Assembly: GCF_030915445.1 (NCBI RefSeq) | Contig: NZ_CP133264.1 | Span: forward strand, 186,001 to 250,000 | DNA from: Clostridium sp. OS1-26 | GTDB taxonomy: Bacteria; Bacillota; Clostridia; Clostridiales; Clostridiaceae | DNA length: 64,000 nt | Reading direction: 5' to 3' | Shown: positions 1-8,087 of the stretch, piece after piece | Layout: each line of letters opens with the position of its first letter | Numbering within the stretch: position 1 is the stretch's first letter | The notes under the pieces: generated by a model | The model's input: the letters and a program-made list of their open reading frames with translations, nothing else | The model's database searches: none | Told to the model about the DNA's origin: nothing | Made by a program: the position numbers and the translations under genes

Positions 1-136
1 ATACACCATCTATTTGTTCTTTAAGTTCCTCTATGTCTAATTCTATGTTACTTATCTCTGCTTTTATAGTCTTATAGTTGAATAATACTCCATCTGTTTT
101 TTTATAAAGATCCTGTTCGTTTTCTTTATCTATCAT
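1..136 (-). CDS. Phage protein, ArpU-like late regulator candidate (partial)
   Basis: Only the first 45 codons are in the window; the gene continues past position 1. It starts at ATG (136-134) seven bases after a strong AGGAGGAC ribosome site. The visible N-terminus is charged and helical (begins MIDKENEQDLYKKTDG). Short acidic helical proteins of this look lie at the end of early operons in clostridial phages and are often ArpU-like regulators of late genes, but too little is visible to assign a family. The start overlaps the previous gene's stop, indicating translational coupling. Confidence 0.45.
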   Translation of the reverse strand, partial: MIDKENEQDLYKKTDGVLFNYKTIKAEISNIELDIEELKEQIDGV

Positions 137-305
137 GTTTGTCCTCCTGTCCTTTATATCTAAATATGCACCAGTCTTTCTCAGTACAATCCTTACACTC
201 TACATTACACATCCCGTTTTCATTCCTTTTTCCTGCAGCTCTTAGTAGTGCTAATGTTGTACCTATACTTAATACTGCAAGTGTTCCTAATATCACCTCT
301 TTCAA
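126..305 (-). CDS. Small Cys-rich membrane protein of the prophage
   Basis: About 59 residues: an N-terminal hydrophobic stretch (VILGTLAVLSIGTTLALL) followed by a short cysteine-rich tail (CNVECKDC...DWC). A longer reading from GTG at 314 would put the AGGAGG site directly against the start codon, so the TTG at 305, seven bases downstream of AGGAGG, is the better start. The tail resembles a small metal or disulfide knot. No function is recognised. Confidence 0.6.
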   Translation of the reverse strand: MKEVILGTLAVLSIGTTLALLRAAGKRNENGMCNVECKDCTEKDWCIFRYKGQEDKHDR

Positions 306-490
306 ATTAGGCACCTCCTAACAACTTGTCCATTAACTTTTATTCTCCCAGTTTGAAAGCTTATCCTTGCCTTTCTCCAACGTCCATCTATTTTGTATCT
401 GCAACTATGATATACAGGCCTGTGTATACTCTCAAATCTTATTTCTGTCCCACCTAAGAAGTCTTTTATGCTTACCTTAGTTGGATACAT
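302..490 (-). CDS. Hypothetical phage protein
   Basis: A basic 62-residue protein (begins MYPTKVSIKDF) with no recognised domain. It starts at ATG after GAGAGGAAA and its end overlaps the next small gene by a few bases, which fits a tightly packed phage early operon. It is probably the last gene before the oppositely oriented membrane-protein gene at 574. Confidence 0.55.
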   Translation of the reverse strand: MYPTKVSIKDFLGGTEIRFESIHRPVYHSCRYKIDGRWRKARISFQTGRIKVNGQVVRRCLI

Positions 491-510
491 TGCATTTTCC
501 TCTCTTTCAT

Positions 511-539
511 TTGATTTATTTATAAATTCTTGGTAAAAT
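511..539 (+). promoter_or_regulatory. Sigma-A-type promoter for the 574 gene
   Basis: TTGATT at 511-516 and TAAAAT at 534-539 are separated by exactly 17 bases, and the GTG start at 574 lies 34 bases downstream. It is the only clear plus-strand promoter in the left part of the prophage and suggests that the 574 gene is expressed independently of the leftward early operon. Confidence 0.5.
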
Positions 540-573
540 CATTACATAACATTCCATTTTCACAGCAAAGGTC

Positions 574-867
574 GTGATATACTTGTTTAAACATTCATGG
601 ATATATCCTCTTATATCTCTACTAATAATTTCTACTCTACTCTTTTTACTTTATGGATTACATATTGGTAATGATGGTAGCTTGTTCGGCGCATTTATTT
701 TTACTTTTTTTATAGTACCAATCCTTACTTGTATAAGCATATGGATATCATTGTCTTCTATAGAATCTAAAGAAAAGCATAGCGCTGAAATACCTATAAT
801 AGTAGCTAATTTAATTATTTGTAGTAGTTATATTCTATGGTTCCTTAGTAAAACTAGAGCTTTTTAA
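574..867 (+). CDS. Three-helix membrane protein, likely phage moron
   Basis: A 97-residue hydrophobic protein with three probable membrane segments (about residues 9-31, 36-62 and 73-92). GTG start with a modest AAAGGT ribosome site. It runs opposite to every neighbouring phage gene and has its own promoter at 511-539, the arrangement expected of a moron, a cargo gene expressed from the lysogen. No family is recognised; superinfection exclusion is one possible role but nothing in the sequence proves it. Confidence 0.55.
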   Translation: MIYLFKHSWIYPLISLLIISTLLFLLYGLHIGNDGSLFGAFIFTFFIVPILTCISIWISLSSIESKEKHSAEIPIIVANLIICSSYILWFLSKTRAF

Positions 868-903
868 AATCTCTTGAGGATTAATTTATACTACTTTAAT
901 TTA

Positions 904-1059
904 CTACTTTTCTATTACCTCAGCATCCGACTTAAGTACAGATACTAACACACCCTTTTGATTTACATAGAATCTATTCTTATCTTCTCTTTTAACTTCG
1001 AATGTCTTTCCTATACTGTTTTTATACCAGAAGTCTTTCTTAGAACAATTCATAATCAT
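904..1059 (-). CDS. Small hypothetical phage protein (51 aa)
   Basis: A 51-codon gene starting at ATG 1059 after an AGGTG ribosome site (a second in-frame ATG follows two codons later). The product is basic and polar (begins MIMNCSKKDFWYKN) and reads like a small beta-rich fold. Its start lies just downstream of the stop of the 1069-1401 gene, as expected for the same operon. Function unknown. Confidence 0.55.
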   Translation of the reverse strand: MIMNCSKKDFWYKNSIGKTFEVKREDKNRFYVNQKGVLVSVLKSDAEVIEK

Positions 1060-1068
1060 TATTTTCAC

Positions 1069-1401
1069 CTATATATCCTCCTGTCGCTTATATAATGTTT
1101 GTAGTGCACTTATTTCGGCTTGCAATGCTTGTGCCTTGTCTCTGCCTGCCTTATATTTATATTCGGCCATATCTCTATTGAGTTTTAAGTCAGATATATT
1201 TGCCCTTGCTACATCTCCTATAAGAGTGACAGGAACCTTCTGTTCTCTTAGCTTAAGGAGTTCTATTCCTAAGGCTTGTCTATATTTTTGTTCAGCTTCT
1301 GCATATTCTCTAGCTAATGTAAAAAGCTTATCTCCACTTTTTTGAAGCCTTTTAGCTGCAGTGTATATCTCTTGGGCTATGTCTATCATATCTAGTGCCA
1401 T
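1069..1401 (-). CDS. Coiled-coil phage protein
   Basis: A 110-residue, almost entirely helical protein with alternating charged and hydrophobic residues (about 15-50 and 70-108), likely an antiparallel coiled coil. It lies 12 bases downstream of the cytosine methyltransferase gene. No enzymatic motif is visible and I do not recognise a named family. Confidence 0.6.
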   Translation of the reverse strand: MALDMIDIAQEIYTAAKRLQKSGDKLFTLAREYAEAEQKYRQALGIELLKLREQKVPVTLIGDVARANISDLKLNRDMAEYKYKAGRDKAQALQAEISALQTLYKRQEDI

Positions 1402-1413
1402 ACAGTCACCTCA

Positions 1414-3132
1414 TTAAATTAACGCCTTTATCGGATTTACCCATATAGGTGTCCACCCTAAAACTATTTCATCCTTTAATGCTGGCAACATAGCCCTTAA
1501 CATTGTTTCTGCTATTGCTTTTCCTGCTCCAACTGGTACCATATTGCCTATTCTTTCTCTCCATCTACTATCACTATTTCCAGCTAATTTTAATGGTTGT
1601 CCATCGATTTGTGTTGGTAGCCCTTGCAACGCTGCTAATTCTAATGTTGTTAGAGGTCTATGCCAAGCACCATCCACTGATATAATTATCCATACTCCAT
1701 TTTCTGTTTCCTTTGGTATTCTTGGATCTGCTATAGCTGTAGCTCCTGAGTATATATTTGCACTAGTAATGGTTTTAGCCGATTCATCCCATTTCATAAC
1801 TTCCATTGTGCCAGCTCTTTGAGTGCAATTGTATCTGACATCTTGTACTGAAATTAATCCATTTGCGACATGAGTAGCACCCGTTACAGTTCCTGAGGGT
1901 TCGTTCCAAGGAACAATCCTATAATGTGATGTATGTCTATTTTCTTTTATTCTTGGGTCATTTACAGACAAAGCACCACACTGTATATCTGTCTGACCTA
2001 TAATTGTTGAAGCAGGTTCTTTCCAATCGTTAACCTTATATAATCCAGGATATCTTTTCTTTCTCTCTGAAAGTCTTACATCAGCTACCATTGGTGCTCC
2101 CGAACCTATTCTGCTGCCTGTTATGGTTGTACATGCTTCATTCCAGTCAACCACTTGATATTTATTACCGTAACCTTGTACATTCTCTATTCGTGGATCT
2201 GCTACTGCACTAGCTCCATTACTCTGACCTACTCCCTTAGTAGCTGCAGTAATAGTTGTTGAAGGTTGTTCCCATGGAATTATCCTAAATGCTCCTGCTC
2301 TTGGTTCATATCCTAAGCTATTTAAATCTCTCCAGTCTCCTCCTGCTGGTATAAGCGCAAGCCTCACCCAAGTTTTCCATGCTAATCTTGGTATTCTGTG
2401 CATTACACCCATGCTTTCATCTCCTGGTAACGACAGTTCTTCTAATACCTCTCCTATGGCCTTTACCCTCTGTACTGGTGGTTCATATACAAACCCTTGA
2501 AGCTTCTTAACATTTCTGCATATAAGTAAGTATCTCTTTCTATGTTGTGCAAGTCCTCCTATCTCTCCACAGTCATGATAACCATCTGAAAACGCATATC
2601 CATATTGTTTAAGGATCTTCTTTATTTCATCCAATAGCCCCTTACCTCTAGTTGTTATTCTTGGCACATTTTCAAGTAGTATAAGACTTGGTAAGCTATC
2701 TTTAAATGCTTCACATATAAGCTTTATCCCTCTGATTGTTAGCTTATTTAACGCTTGATATTTTTCACTCTTTGCTGACTTCTCTGGTAGTAATCCCGAA
2801 AACCCTTTGCATGGTGGAGAAGTAAATACTACATCTGGATATTCTCCATCACATGCCTTTTTTATATCTGCTGCAGTGACTTCTCTCCAATCTGCACCCG
2901 GTTCTTTACCATGAAAAGATATATACTGTTCTCTACTAAATAAGTCCATACACTCTGCTCTGCTGCCGGTTATATACTGAAAATCTTGACATGCTTCTGG
3001 ATCACAATCTATTCCACATATAGTTTCAAAACTTCCTTCTATACCTTTATATTCTTCCTCTGATTCTTGGAATCCTAAAGCTCCACCACCAATTCCACAG
3101 AACAAATATAACGCTTTAAATTTATGTTTCAC
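1414..3132 (-). CDS. Phage C5-cytosine DNA methyltransferase with repeated target domain
   Basis: A 572-residue Dcm-type enzyme that transfers a methyl group from S-adenosylmethionine to C5 of cytosine. Motif I is LFCGIGGGALGF (residues 10-21), motif IV is PPCKGF with the catalytic Cys108, motif VI is ENV (154-156), motif VIII is QHRKR (196-200), motif IX is near 492-506 and motif X (GNMVP) near 529-533. The variable region between VIII and IX holds five copies of a roughly 40-residue module, with tryptophans at 287, 330, 370, 409 and 448, each followed by a T-I/V-T/I element and usually a D-P/V-R signature. No partner restriction enzyme is nearby, so it probably protects phage DNA from host restriction. 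Confidence 0.92.
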   Translation of the reverse strand: MKHKFKALYLFCGIGGGALGFQESEEEYKGIEGSFETICGIDCDPEACQDFQYITGSRAECMDLFSREQYISFHGKEPGADWREVTAADIKKACDGEYPDVVFTSPPCKGFSGLLPEKSAKSEKYQALNKLTIRGIKLICEAFKDSLPSLILLENVPRITTRGKGLLDEIKKILKQYGYAFSDGYHDCGEIGGLAQHRKRYLLICRNVKKLQGFVYEPPVQRVKAIGEVLEELSLPGDESMGVMHRIPRLAWKTWVRLALIPAGGDWRDLNSLGYEPRAGAFRIIPWEQPSTTITAATKGVGQSNGASAVADPRIENVQGYGNKYQVVDWNEACTTITGSRIGSGAPMVADVRLSERKKRYPGLYKVNDWKEPASTIIGQTDIQCGALSVNDPRIKENRHTSHYRIVPWNEPSGTVTGATHVANGLISVQDVRYNCTQRAGTMEVMKWDESAKTITSANIYSGATAIADPRIPKETENGVWIIISVDGAWHRPLTTLELAALQGLPTQIDGQPLKLAGNSDSRWRERIGNMVPVGAGKAIAETMLRAMLPALKDEIVLGWTPIWVNPIKALI

Positions 3133-3180
3133 TTTCTCACCCTCTTATATTAACCAGGAGCCGAAGCCCCTAGAATTTAT

Positions 3181-3591
3181 TTAAATACCTTCAATACTCA
3201 TTTGTTCATCCTTAATTTTTACTGGAGCCGCAACAAACTTGCCATCTTCAAATTGAACTTCTCTTTCTTCAAAATATGTGCCTTCTTGCTTGAATTGCTT
3301 TTTAAGAGTTGTAGTTACGCTATGTTTAAATTTCGGTGTTCTATAAGTGTAAGTTTCAGTTACTAATTCGCCTAAATGATTTTCCTTTGAAAAATTTTTA
3401 TATGCGTTTGGTATCTCTATATTTAGCTTTAATGATATTTCACCACTTGCAAAATCCTTATCGTAAACCTTCTTGATGCATCTTAGTATTTCTTTATTCA
3501 AATCATTTCGCATATCATCAAATATTTGACTATCTATATTTATATCTAGTACTTTTTTTGATAAATCTACCTTTTCATTTACTTTAAACAT
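3181..3591 (-). CDS. Phage protein of the 'replication terminator' annotation type
   Basis: A 136-residue protein with a charged helical N-terminus and a beta-rich C-terminal half. Homologues in clostridial phages are often labelled replication terminator protein, but I see no motif supporting that role. It lies 2 bases downstream of the RuvC-like resolvase gene, in the replication and recombination part of the early operon. Confidence 0.55.
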   Translation of the reverse strand: MFKVNEKVDLSKKVLDINIDSQIFDDMRNDLNKEILRCIKKVYDKDFASGEISLKLNIEIPNAYKNFSKENHLGELVTETYTYRTPKFKHSVTTTLKKQFKQEGTYFEEREVQFEDGKFVAAPVKIKDEQMSIEGI

Positions 3592-3592
3592 T

Positions 3593-4099
3593 TTAACCCT
3601 CCTTATCTTTATTTAAATGCAGATCATAATAAGTAGCACCAACTGCATAAGCTGCCCAAATATCAGCTTTAAACCCATAGAACCAGTCTGGATTTTTCTT
3701 CGTCCCTTTACCGTTCTTAAAATCATGTTTTGCAAATCTATCTATTAGAGCCTGTCTTATATTTGAGTCCTTAGCTTTCATACTGTTACATAGGTTTATC
3801 TTTTCATCTTTACGGTAGATAAATTTTACATCAACTGAAAATCTAATTGATACTTCGTGGAATCGCCCTATCCAAACGCAAGTTTCAAAGACTTCTTTAC
3901 CTACTGCCATCCCATAACAAGCAACCATTTCAATTATTGTGTAATCAATCTCATAATTGATGTATATCTTTTCTAATCTATCCTTTAATATTTCATTGTT
4001 AACTTTTCCAAACTCAACTGGCTTTAAATCTTTATCTAACACAACATATGCTGAATCTATATTCCCTGGATCTATTGCTAATATCATATTATTTTGCAT
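3593..4099 (-). CDS. RuvC-like Holliday junction resolvase of phage
   Basis: RNase H-fold nuclease: the N-terminal strand ILAIDPGNIDSAYVVLD carries the first catalytic aspartate, a central IIEMVA segment carries a glutamate, and a C-terminal KADIWAAYAVG helix supplies another aspartate, the layout of RuvC-type junction resolvases. A longer reading to 4126 exists, but ATG 4099 has GGGAGGAC six bases upstream and is the likely start (168 residues). It overlaps the end of the HNH gene by 11 bases. The role would be cutting branched intermediates during phage recombination or packaging. Confidence 0.75.
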   Translation of the reverse strand: MQNNMILAIDPGNIDSAYVVLDKDLKPVEFGKVNNEILKDRLEKIYINYEIDYTIIEMVACYGMAVGKEVFETCVWIGRFHEVSIRFSVDVKFIYRKDEKINLCNSMKAKDSNIRQALIDRFAKHDFKNGKGTKKNPDWFYGFKADIWAAYAVGATYYDLHLNKDKEG

Positions 4100-4463
4100 A
4101 AATACGTCCTCCCATAAGTCTTGCAACTAAATCTACTCTCTCATAACCTTCTTTATAGAGCTTCAGCTTTTTAACTATTTTTCTAACTTCGCTCGATGTG
4201 GTTTCTAGCAAATCCTTTATTTCTTTTTCTGTATAATATGGTTTATTGAACATTCCAAATAGCTTTGTCTGCAGCTCATACTTGTATTTAAAATCTATCT
4301 CCTTATTCATGTGAGGACTGTCATTTCCTCTATGATGATCTGGACACAAATACATGAAATTTATTTTTATATTAGCCATGTAAGATGCTTGGCCCCTAAA
4401 TACGATATGGTGTAATTCTGTTATATTCTTGTTGCACTCCTCACAACATTTATACTCTTCCAA
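4089..4463 (-). CDS. HNH-like phage protein
   Basis: A 124-residue protein with paired cysteines near the N-terminus (CCEEC), an LHHIV motif and a later CPDHH sequence, the pattern of a zinc-stabilised HNH nuclease. The C-terminal 60 residues look like a helix-turn-helix (KEIKDLLETTSSEVRKIVKK), so it may bind a specific DNA site. Nuclease activity is inferred from the motif only. It overlaps both neighbouring genes. Confidence 0.65.
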   Translation of the reverse strand: MEEYKCCEECNKNITELHHIVFRGQASYMANIKINFMYLCPDHHRGNDSPHMNKEIDFKYKYELQTKLFGMFNKPYYTEKEIKDLLETTSSEVRKIVKKLKLYKEGYERVDLVARLMGGRIYAK

Positions 4464-4626
4464 AACATTGCCCCCTTCTCTGTCCTATTTTATACGTTCC
4501 TCTGCTGCATCTCTCTACGCCCTTTGCTTGAACGTCTGCTAGGTCTATAAGAAACTTTCTCCTTTTATATTCTTTTTCTCTTAGTCTTTGTTTGGCATAT
4601 TCCATAAACTTTTCTTTATTAGTCAT
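4450..4626 (-). CDS. Small basic phage protein
   Basis: A 58-residue, strongly basic protein (many K and R). ATG 4626 lies five bases after GGAGG and is preferred over the ATG at 4638, which overlaps the ribosome site itself. No domain is recognised. It precedes and overlaps the HNH gene. Confidence 0.5.
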   Translation of the reverse strand: MTNKEKFMEYAKQRLREKEYKRRKFLIDLADVQAKGVERCSRGTYKIGQRRGQCFGRV

Positions 4627-4705
4627 AGCAACCTCCATTGTATTATTGTTTTATTTTACTAATACACTTATGTTGTGAATGTGCGTGAACTCATGTTTAT
4701 ATTTG

Positions 4706-5533
4706 TTAAATTATACTTAATTGTTCAACCCCTATAGGTTTATAATTCATTAAAATTAATTCAGTCCGGACTGGACACTTATCTCCGGTTTCTCTTACTT
4801 CTATTTGTGAAGCAGTTTTATACTCAGCTCGGTACCAGTCGGAATATATCTCATCGATCAATGGATCAGGATAGTAACATAACATTGCTTTCCCTTTTAT
4901 AGTTTCAAGTCTCTTCCTAAGTCTTAAATGGTCCTCTGGTTGGAAACCACCTGCATAAATATTTTCAAAACCTACGTATGGTGGGTCTAGGAAGAATAAA
5001 GTTTCATCTGTATCGTAAAAATTGATTACATCTTCAAAGTCCCTGCAGAGTATATTCCATGTTTTAATTAATTCTGCCATCTTAGGAATTAAGTTAACTG
5101 CTGATTGGTATGTCTGGGCCTTATCCTGTGTCTTTGAAAGCCCTATACCGTTTCTGTACTTATGACCGCCACCTGAGAATGTTAATCTCATTTTGTAGAA
5201 AAACCTCACTGCTCTTTCTAAGTTATCATCGGGTACCGGCTCCCACTTATATTTTTCATATAGACTTTCACTATAAGGAAGTGCATTACATGCTTTATAT
5301 AATTCCTCCGACCAGTCTCTAAGAACTAACATGTAATTAATAAGTTCATCATTCTTATCATTTACAACTGTTATCTTGGCCGGATCCTTAATACTTTTAT
5401 AAAAGGTTACTGCACCACTTCCAAAATTGCAGTCAGCATATATTTTATGTTTAGGCATTAACTCCAGGTACCGTTCTTCTTTGCCATGCTTGCCACCTAT
5501 CCATTTTATATTGCTTAAATTTTTAAGTTTCAA
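4706..5533 (-). CDS. Dam-type adenine-N6 DNA methyltransferase of phage
   Basis: Alpha-class N6-adenine methyltransferase. The SAM-binding motif is WIGGKHGKE near the N-terminus, a DCNFGSGAV segment corresponds to the D-x-F-x-G-x-G motif, and the catalytic motif is DPPYVGF. The AGGAG site pairs best with the TTG start at 5533 (275 residues) rather than ATG 5551, which lies upstream of that site. Together with the cytosine methyltransferase at 1414 it gives the phage two orphan modification enzymes. The target sequence is not predictable here. Confidence 0.85.
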   Translation of the reverse strand: MKLKNLSNIKWIGGKHGKEERYLELMPKHKIYADCNFGSGAVTFYKSIKDPAKITVVNDKNDELINYMLVLRDWSEELYKACNALPYSESLYEKYKWEPVPDDNLERAVRFFYKMRLTFSGGGHKYRNGIGLSKTQDKAQTYQSAVNLIPKMAELIKTWNILCRDFEDVINFYDTDETLFFLDPPYVGFENIYAGGFQPEDHLRLRKRLETIKGKAMLCYYPDPLIDEIYSDWYRAEYKTASQIEVRETGDKCPVRTELILMNYKPIGVEQLSII

Positions 5534-5563
5534 ACTATCACTCCTTAACAATGTATCTGAAAT

Positions 5564-5887
5564 CTATCTTCTATTTATCTGTATCTTTATAACTGCTTTT
5601 GGTTCCCATCCTCTATGAATTAATTTTTTATTGTTCCTGTGCACTGCTTCTTGAATATCTAAGCCTTCTATATGCAGCTTATTTAATGCACCTACACAAA
5701 TCTGCATTACATCTAAAACCTCTTCTGCAACGTGCTCTTTGCTCCCTTTTGAATTCCTATATTGATGTATTGCATTTATCACTTCTACAGTTTCTTCTAA
5801 GAGCTTGTCTGCAAATTCTATTAAATCTACCTTGTCATTATCTATGTTTAACTTTTTATTTTTACCTAAGACCATTAATTCTAGCAT
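5564..5887 (-). CDS. MazG-like all-alpha NTP pyrophosphatase
   Basis: About 107 residues. The helix FADKLLEETVEVINAIHQY and the later HVAEEVLDVMQICVGAL carry the EExxE and ExxD acidic pairs that hold magnesium in MazG/dUTPase-like all-alpha pyrophosphatases. Such phage enzymes are thought to adjust nucleotide or alarmone pools during infection. ATG 5887 follows AGGAGTG by six bases, so the longer reading to 5914 is unlikely. Confidence 0.7.
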   Translation of the reverse strand: MLELMVLGKNKKLNIDNDKVDLIEFADKLLEETVEVINAIHQYRNSKGSKEHVAEEVLDVMQICVGALNKLHIEGLDIQEAVHRNNKKLIHRGWEPKAVIKIQINRR

Positions 5888-6008
5888 GTATATCACTCCT
5901 TTTATTCTTTTCAAATTCTACATTAGCCCACTCTGCTAGTTTTATAGATTGTCTTACTTTACCCTTCTGTGCAAATCTTATCTCTGCATCTATATAGTAT
6001 ATAACCAT
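5862..6008 (-). CDS. Small hypothetical phage protein (48 aa)
   Basis: A 48-codon gene (begins MVIYYIDAEIRFAQKG) with GGAG eight bases before its ATG at 6008. Its last 26 bases overlap the MazG-like gene, and the ribosome site of that gene is inside it, a typical coupled phage arrangement. Its function is not recognised. Confidence 0.55.
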   Translation of the reverse strand: MVIYYIDAEIRFAQKGKVRQSIKLAEWANVEFEKNKRSDIHARINGLR

Positions 6009-6011
6009 AGG

Positions 6012-6254
6012 TTAAGCTCCTTTTCTTCTATACTTTATTCTTTTATATACTGCATGATCGGATATACCATATATGTCTCCAATTTCTTTATAAGTCATCC
6101 CTCGTTGTTTTAATCCAGCCATCTCTAACTCATCCTCTTTTGTTAAGCTTCTATTTATTCTATTAACTTTGCCTGTCCAAAAGGTTTCAAATGCCTGCTC
6201 TGGAGTTATGTTATAATATATAGCTATAAACAATGCACACCAACTTTCATTCAA
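6012..6254 (-). CDS. Small helix-turn-helix protein
   Basis: An 80-residue protein whose C-terminal half (RGMTYKEIGDIYGISDHAVYKRI) is a clear helix-turn-helix of the sigma-region-4/resolvase type. ATG 6254 follows GGGAGGAAT. It is probably a DNA-binding accessory or regulatory protein of the phage early operon, placed directly after the helicase loader gene. Confidence 0.65.
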   Translation of the reverse strand: MNESWCALFIAIYYNITPEQAFETFWTGKVNRINRSLTKEDELEMAGLKQRGMTYKEIGDIYGISDHAVYKRIKYRRKGA

Positions 6255-6256
6255 TT

Positions 6257-7087
6257 CTATTCCTCCCTCAATAATTCGCTTAAAATCTTAGTCTTTTCCT
6301 TAGCTTTTTCAACTCTTATACTCTTACCATCATTCCTAACTGGTGTACACATTTCTATAAGTCTGTCATAAGTTCTAGCATGGTATTTCTCCTTTAAGTC
6401 TTCTAGAGTAACATTAGTTGTTATGATAAGTGGGAGCTTGTTTCTATATCTACTATCCAAAATGTTATAAATTCTCGTTTGTGACCACTCTGTATCCTGC
6501 TCTGTCCCCAAGTCATCTATGATTAATAAGTCTGCATTTTGAAGGGATCTTATTACTGTTTCCTCACCATCTTTTCCCCATTTCCCATAAGTTTCTTTAA
6601 TTCGGTCTAAAAGGGCATTTATACTTACACATATAACAGGTATCATTTTATCTATTAACTCATTAGCTATACATGATGCTGTGTGTGTTTTCCCATTACC
6701 TGGATTACCGTATATCAAAAGACCTACTGATTCTTTTTTTAGTTCTTTAAACTTGTCACTATACTTTTTGCCTATGCTATACATTTTTTTATTACCTTTA
6801 CTGAAATCCCAAGTTTCAAATCTACTATTTTTAAAGTTTTCATCCATCAAACTATTTTTAATAATCTGCTGTAACCTTATCTGCTTTTCCTTGTTTTGCT
6901 CCCTTGTTTCTTTGTCTTCTATTTCTGCTTTTTTACATCTGCACATTACTGGTCCTTTAATGTATCTATGAAAGCCTGGGAGATATGTTACTTTTTCTAT
7001 TGGTTCTCCACACTTAGGGCAAGTTTTACAATCCGATTCCTTGATCTCTGAGGTTACTTCCTTCATCACTTCGCTTAGTTGATTCAT
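6257..7087 (-). CDS. DnaC-like phage helicase loader
   Basis: AAA+ ATPase of the DnaC/IstB type, about 276 residues. An N-terminal zinc-finger-like region (CKTCPKCGEP ... CRCKK) is followed by Walker A GNPGNGKTHTA and Walker B LLIIDDLGTE. Such proteins load replicative helicase onto phage origins. ATG 7087 is preferred: it lies nine bases after AGGAGG, while ATG 7117 lies upstream of that ribosome site. The gene overlaps the replisome organizer gene by 62 bases, as is common for this pair. Confidence 0.85.
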   Translation of the reverse strand: MNQLSEVMKEVTSEIKESDCKTCPKCGEPIEKVTYLPGFHRYIKGPVMCRCKKAEIEDKETREQNKEKQIRLQQIIKNSLMDENFKNSRFETWDFSKGNKKMYSIGKKYSDKFKELKKESVGLLIYGNPGNGKTHTASCIANELIDKMIPVICVSINALLDRIKETYGKWGKDGEETVIRSLQNADLLIIDDLGTEQDTEWSQTRIYNILDSRYRNKLPLIITTNVTLEDLKEKYHARTYDRLIEMCTPVRNDGKSIRVEKAKEKTKILSELLREE

Positions 7088-7886
7088 CCTTCTTAACCTC
7101 CTTTTTTTTCTTAGCATTTATATTGTTCCAAAGCTTTAGCACTACTGGTTTGCAATAATTAAACGAGCTTATCTTTTCACCTTGAAAACTTGGCTTGTAA
7201 TTTTTAAATGCTTCATCTATACCTTTTTTAATTACATCTACAGGTATTTTTTTATTTAACAACTCTTTTGCAACGTCAACTTCTTTTGGCTTAAAGTTAA
7301 CTGACAAAATTCCAGCTTTTGAGCAGTAATATTCAATTATATTTTCTATATAAAGAAGATAATTATCTTCTTCTATTTCTATTTCTTCTTCTTTATCTTC
7401 TTCTAGATGCGTTAATTTCGTGTTACACTCCGTTTCATGTAACGTTACATCAACGTTACAACTTTCTGAGTTATTATTTTCCTCTGCTGCTTTAAGAAGT
7501 TCTTTTTTCTTAGCCCTATGTCTCTTAACTCTTTCATTTGTAAGCACTTTAGCCCTTTCCATGCCTTCTACGTTTTGATGTTCAGACCATCCCATTATTG
7601 CAATAGTCTCTTCCTTAATTGTTATCATGCCGAATTTGCTAAATATCTCTAAAGCCATTTTTACTGTATTTAGTTCTATATCACATTCGGTCGATAGCAT
7701 CTCAGGTGTATATGGAATATTCTCAGTAAATAGAATGTACCCTTGACAGTTGCTTCTACCAGCTAGAGTTAAAAGCATAACCCAGAATAAAACCATATCA
7801 TTACCACCTGGTAACTTTCTAATCTGCTTTATTTTTCTATTATCAAACATATCTAAATTTAACTTAATCCATTTAAGTTCTGCCAT
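7026..7886 (-). CDS. DnaD-like phage replisome organizer
   Basis: A 286-residue replication initiator. The N-terminal 110 residues (begins MAELKWIKLNLDMFDN) match the phage replisome-organizer N-terminal winged-helix domain. A charged acidic linker follows (about 150-175), then a C-terminal DnaD-like helical domain (about 175-255) and a lysine-rich tail. It is expected to bind the phage origin, often located within or near this gene, and recruit the DnaC-like loader encoded next. GC-poor repeats that could be an origin were not clearly identified. Confidence 0.8.
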   Translation of the reverse strand: MAELKWIKLNLDMFDNRKIKQIRKLPGGNDMVLFWVMLLTLAGRSNCQGYILFTENIPYTPEMLSTECDIELNTVKMALEIFSKFGMITIKEETIAIMGWSEHQNVEGMERAKVLTNERVKRHRAKKKELLKAAEENNNSESCNVDVTLHETECNTKLTHLEEDKEEEIEIEEDNYLLYIENIIEYYCSKAGILSVNFKPKEVDVAKELLNKKIPVDVIKKGIDEAFKNYKPSFQGEKISSFNYCKPVVLKLWNNINAKKKKEVKKDESTKRSDEGSNLRDQGIGL

Positions 7887-7910
7887 ATATATTGCTTCAT
7901 CTCCCTTTGT

Positions 7911-8000
7911 CTAAAAGTTCTTTCCACAAGCTACTAATAACTTATTTGCTTGTGTATTCTTCTTTGGTGTGCTTGCTACTTTAATAACTAACTTTTTCAT
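7911..8000 (-). CDS. Tiny phage gene (29 aa)
   Basis: A 29-codon reading frame with an excellent ribosome site (AAAGGAGTGCAAGTT before ATG 8000). The product is basic (begins MKKLVIKVASTPKKN). It lies between the hairpin-rich leader at 8088-8191 and the replisome organizer gene, so it may be a leader peptide or a real small protein. Function unknown. Confidence 0.5.
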   Translation of the reverse strand: MKKLVIKVASTPKKNTQANKLLVACGKNF

Positions 8001-8087
8001 AACTTGCACTCCTTTATATGAATAAAATTGTTATTTTCTGCTTATACTACGCTTATGATGATTTTACCTACTCTACTTATAAGTATT

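Noticed and set aside
1503..1822. Plus-strand open frames inside the cytosine methyltransferase gene
   Set aside because: Out-of-frame shadows of a well supported gene, without ribosome sites.
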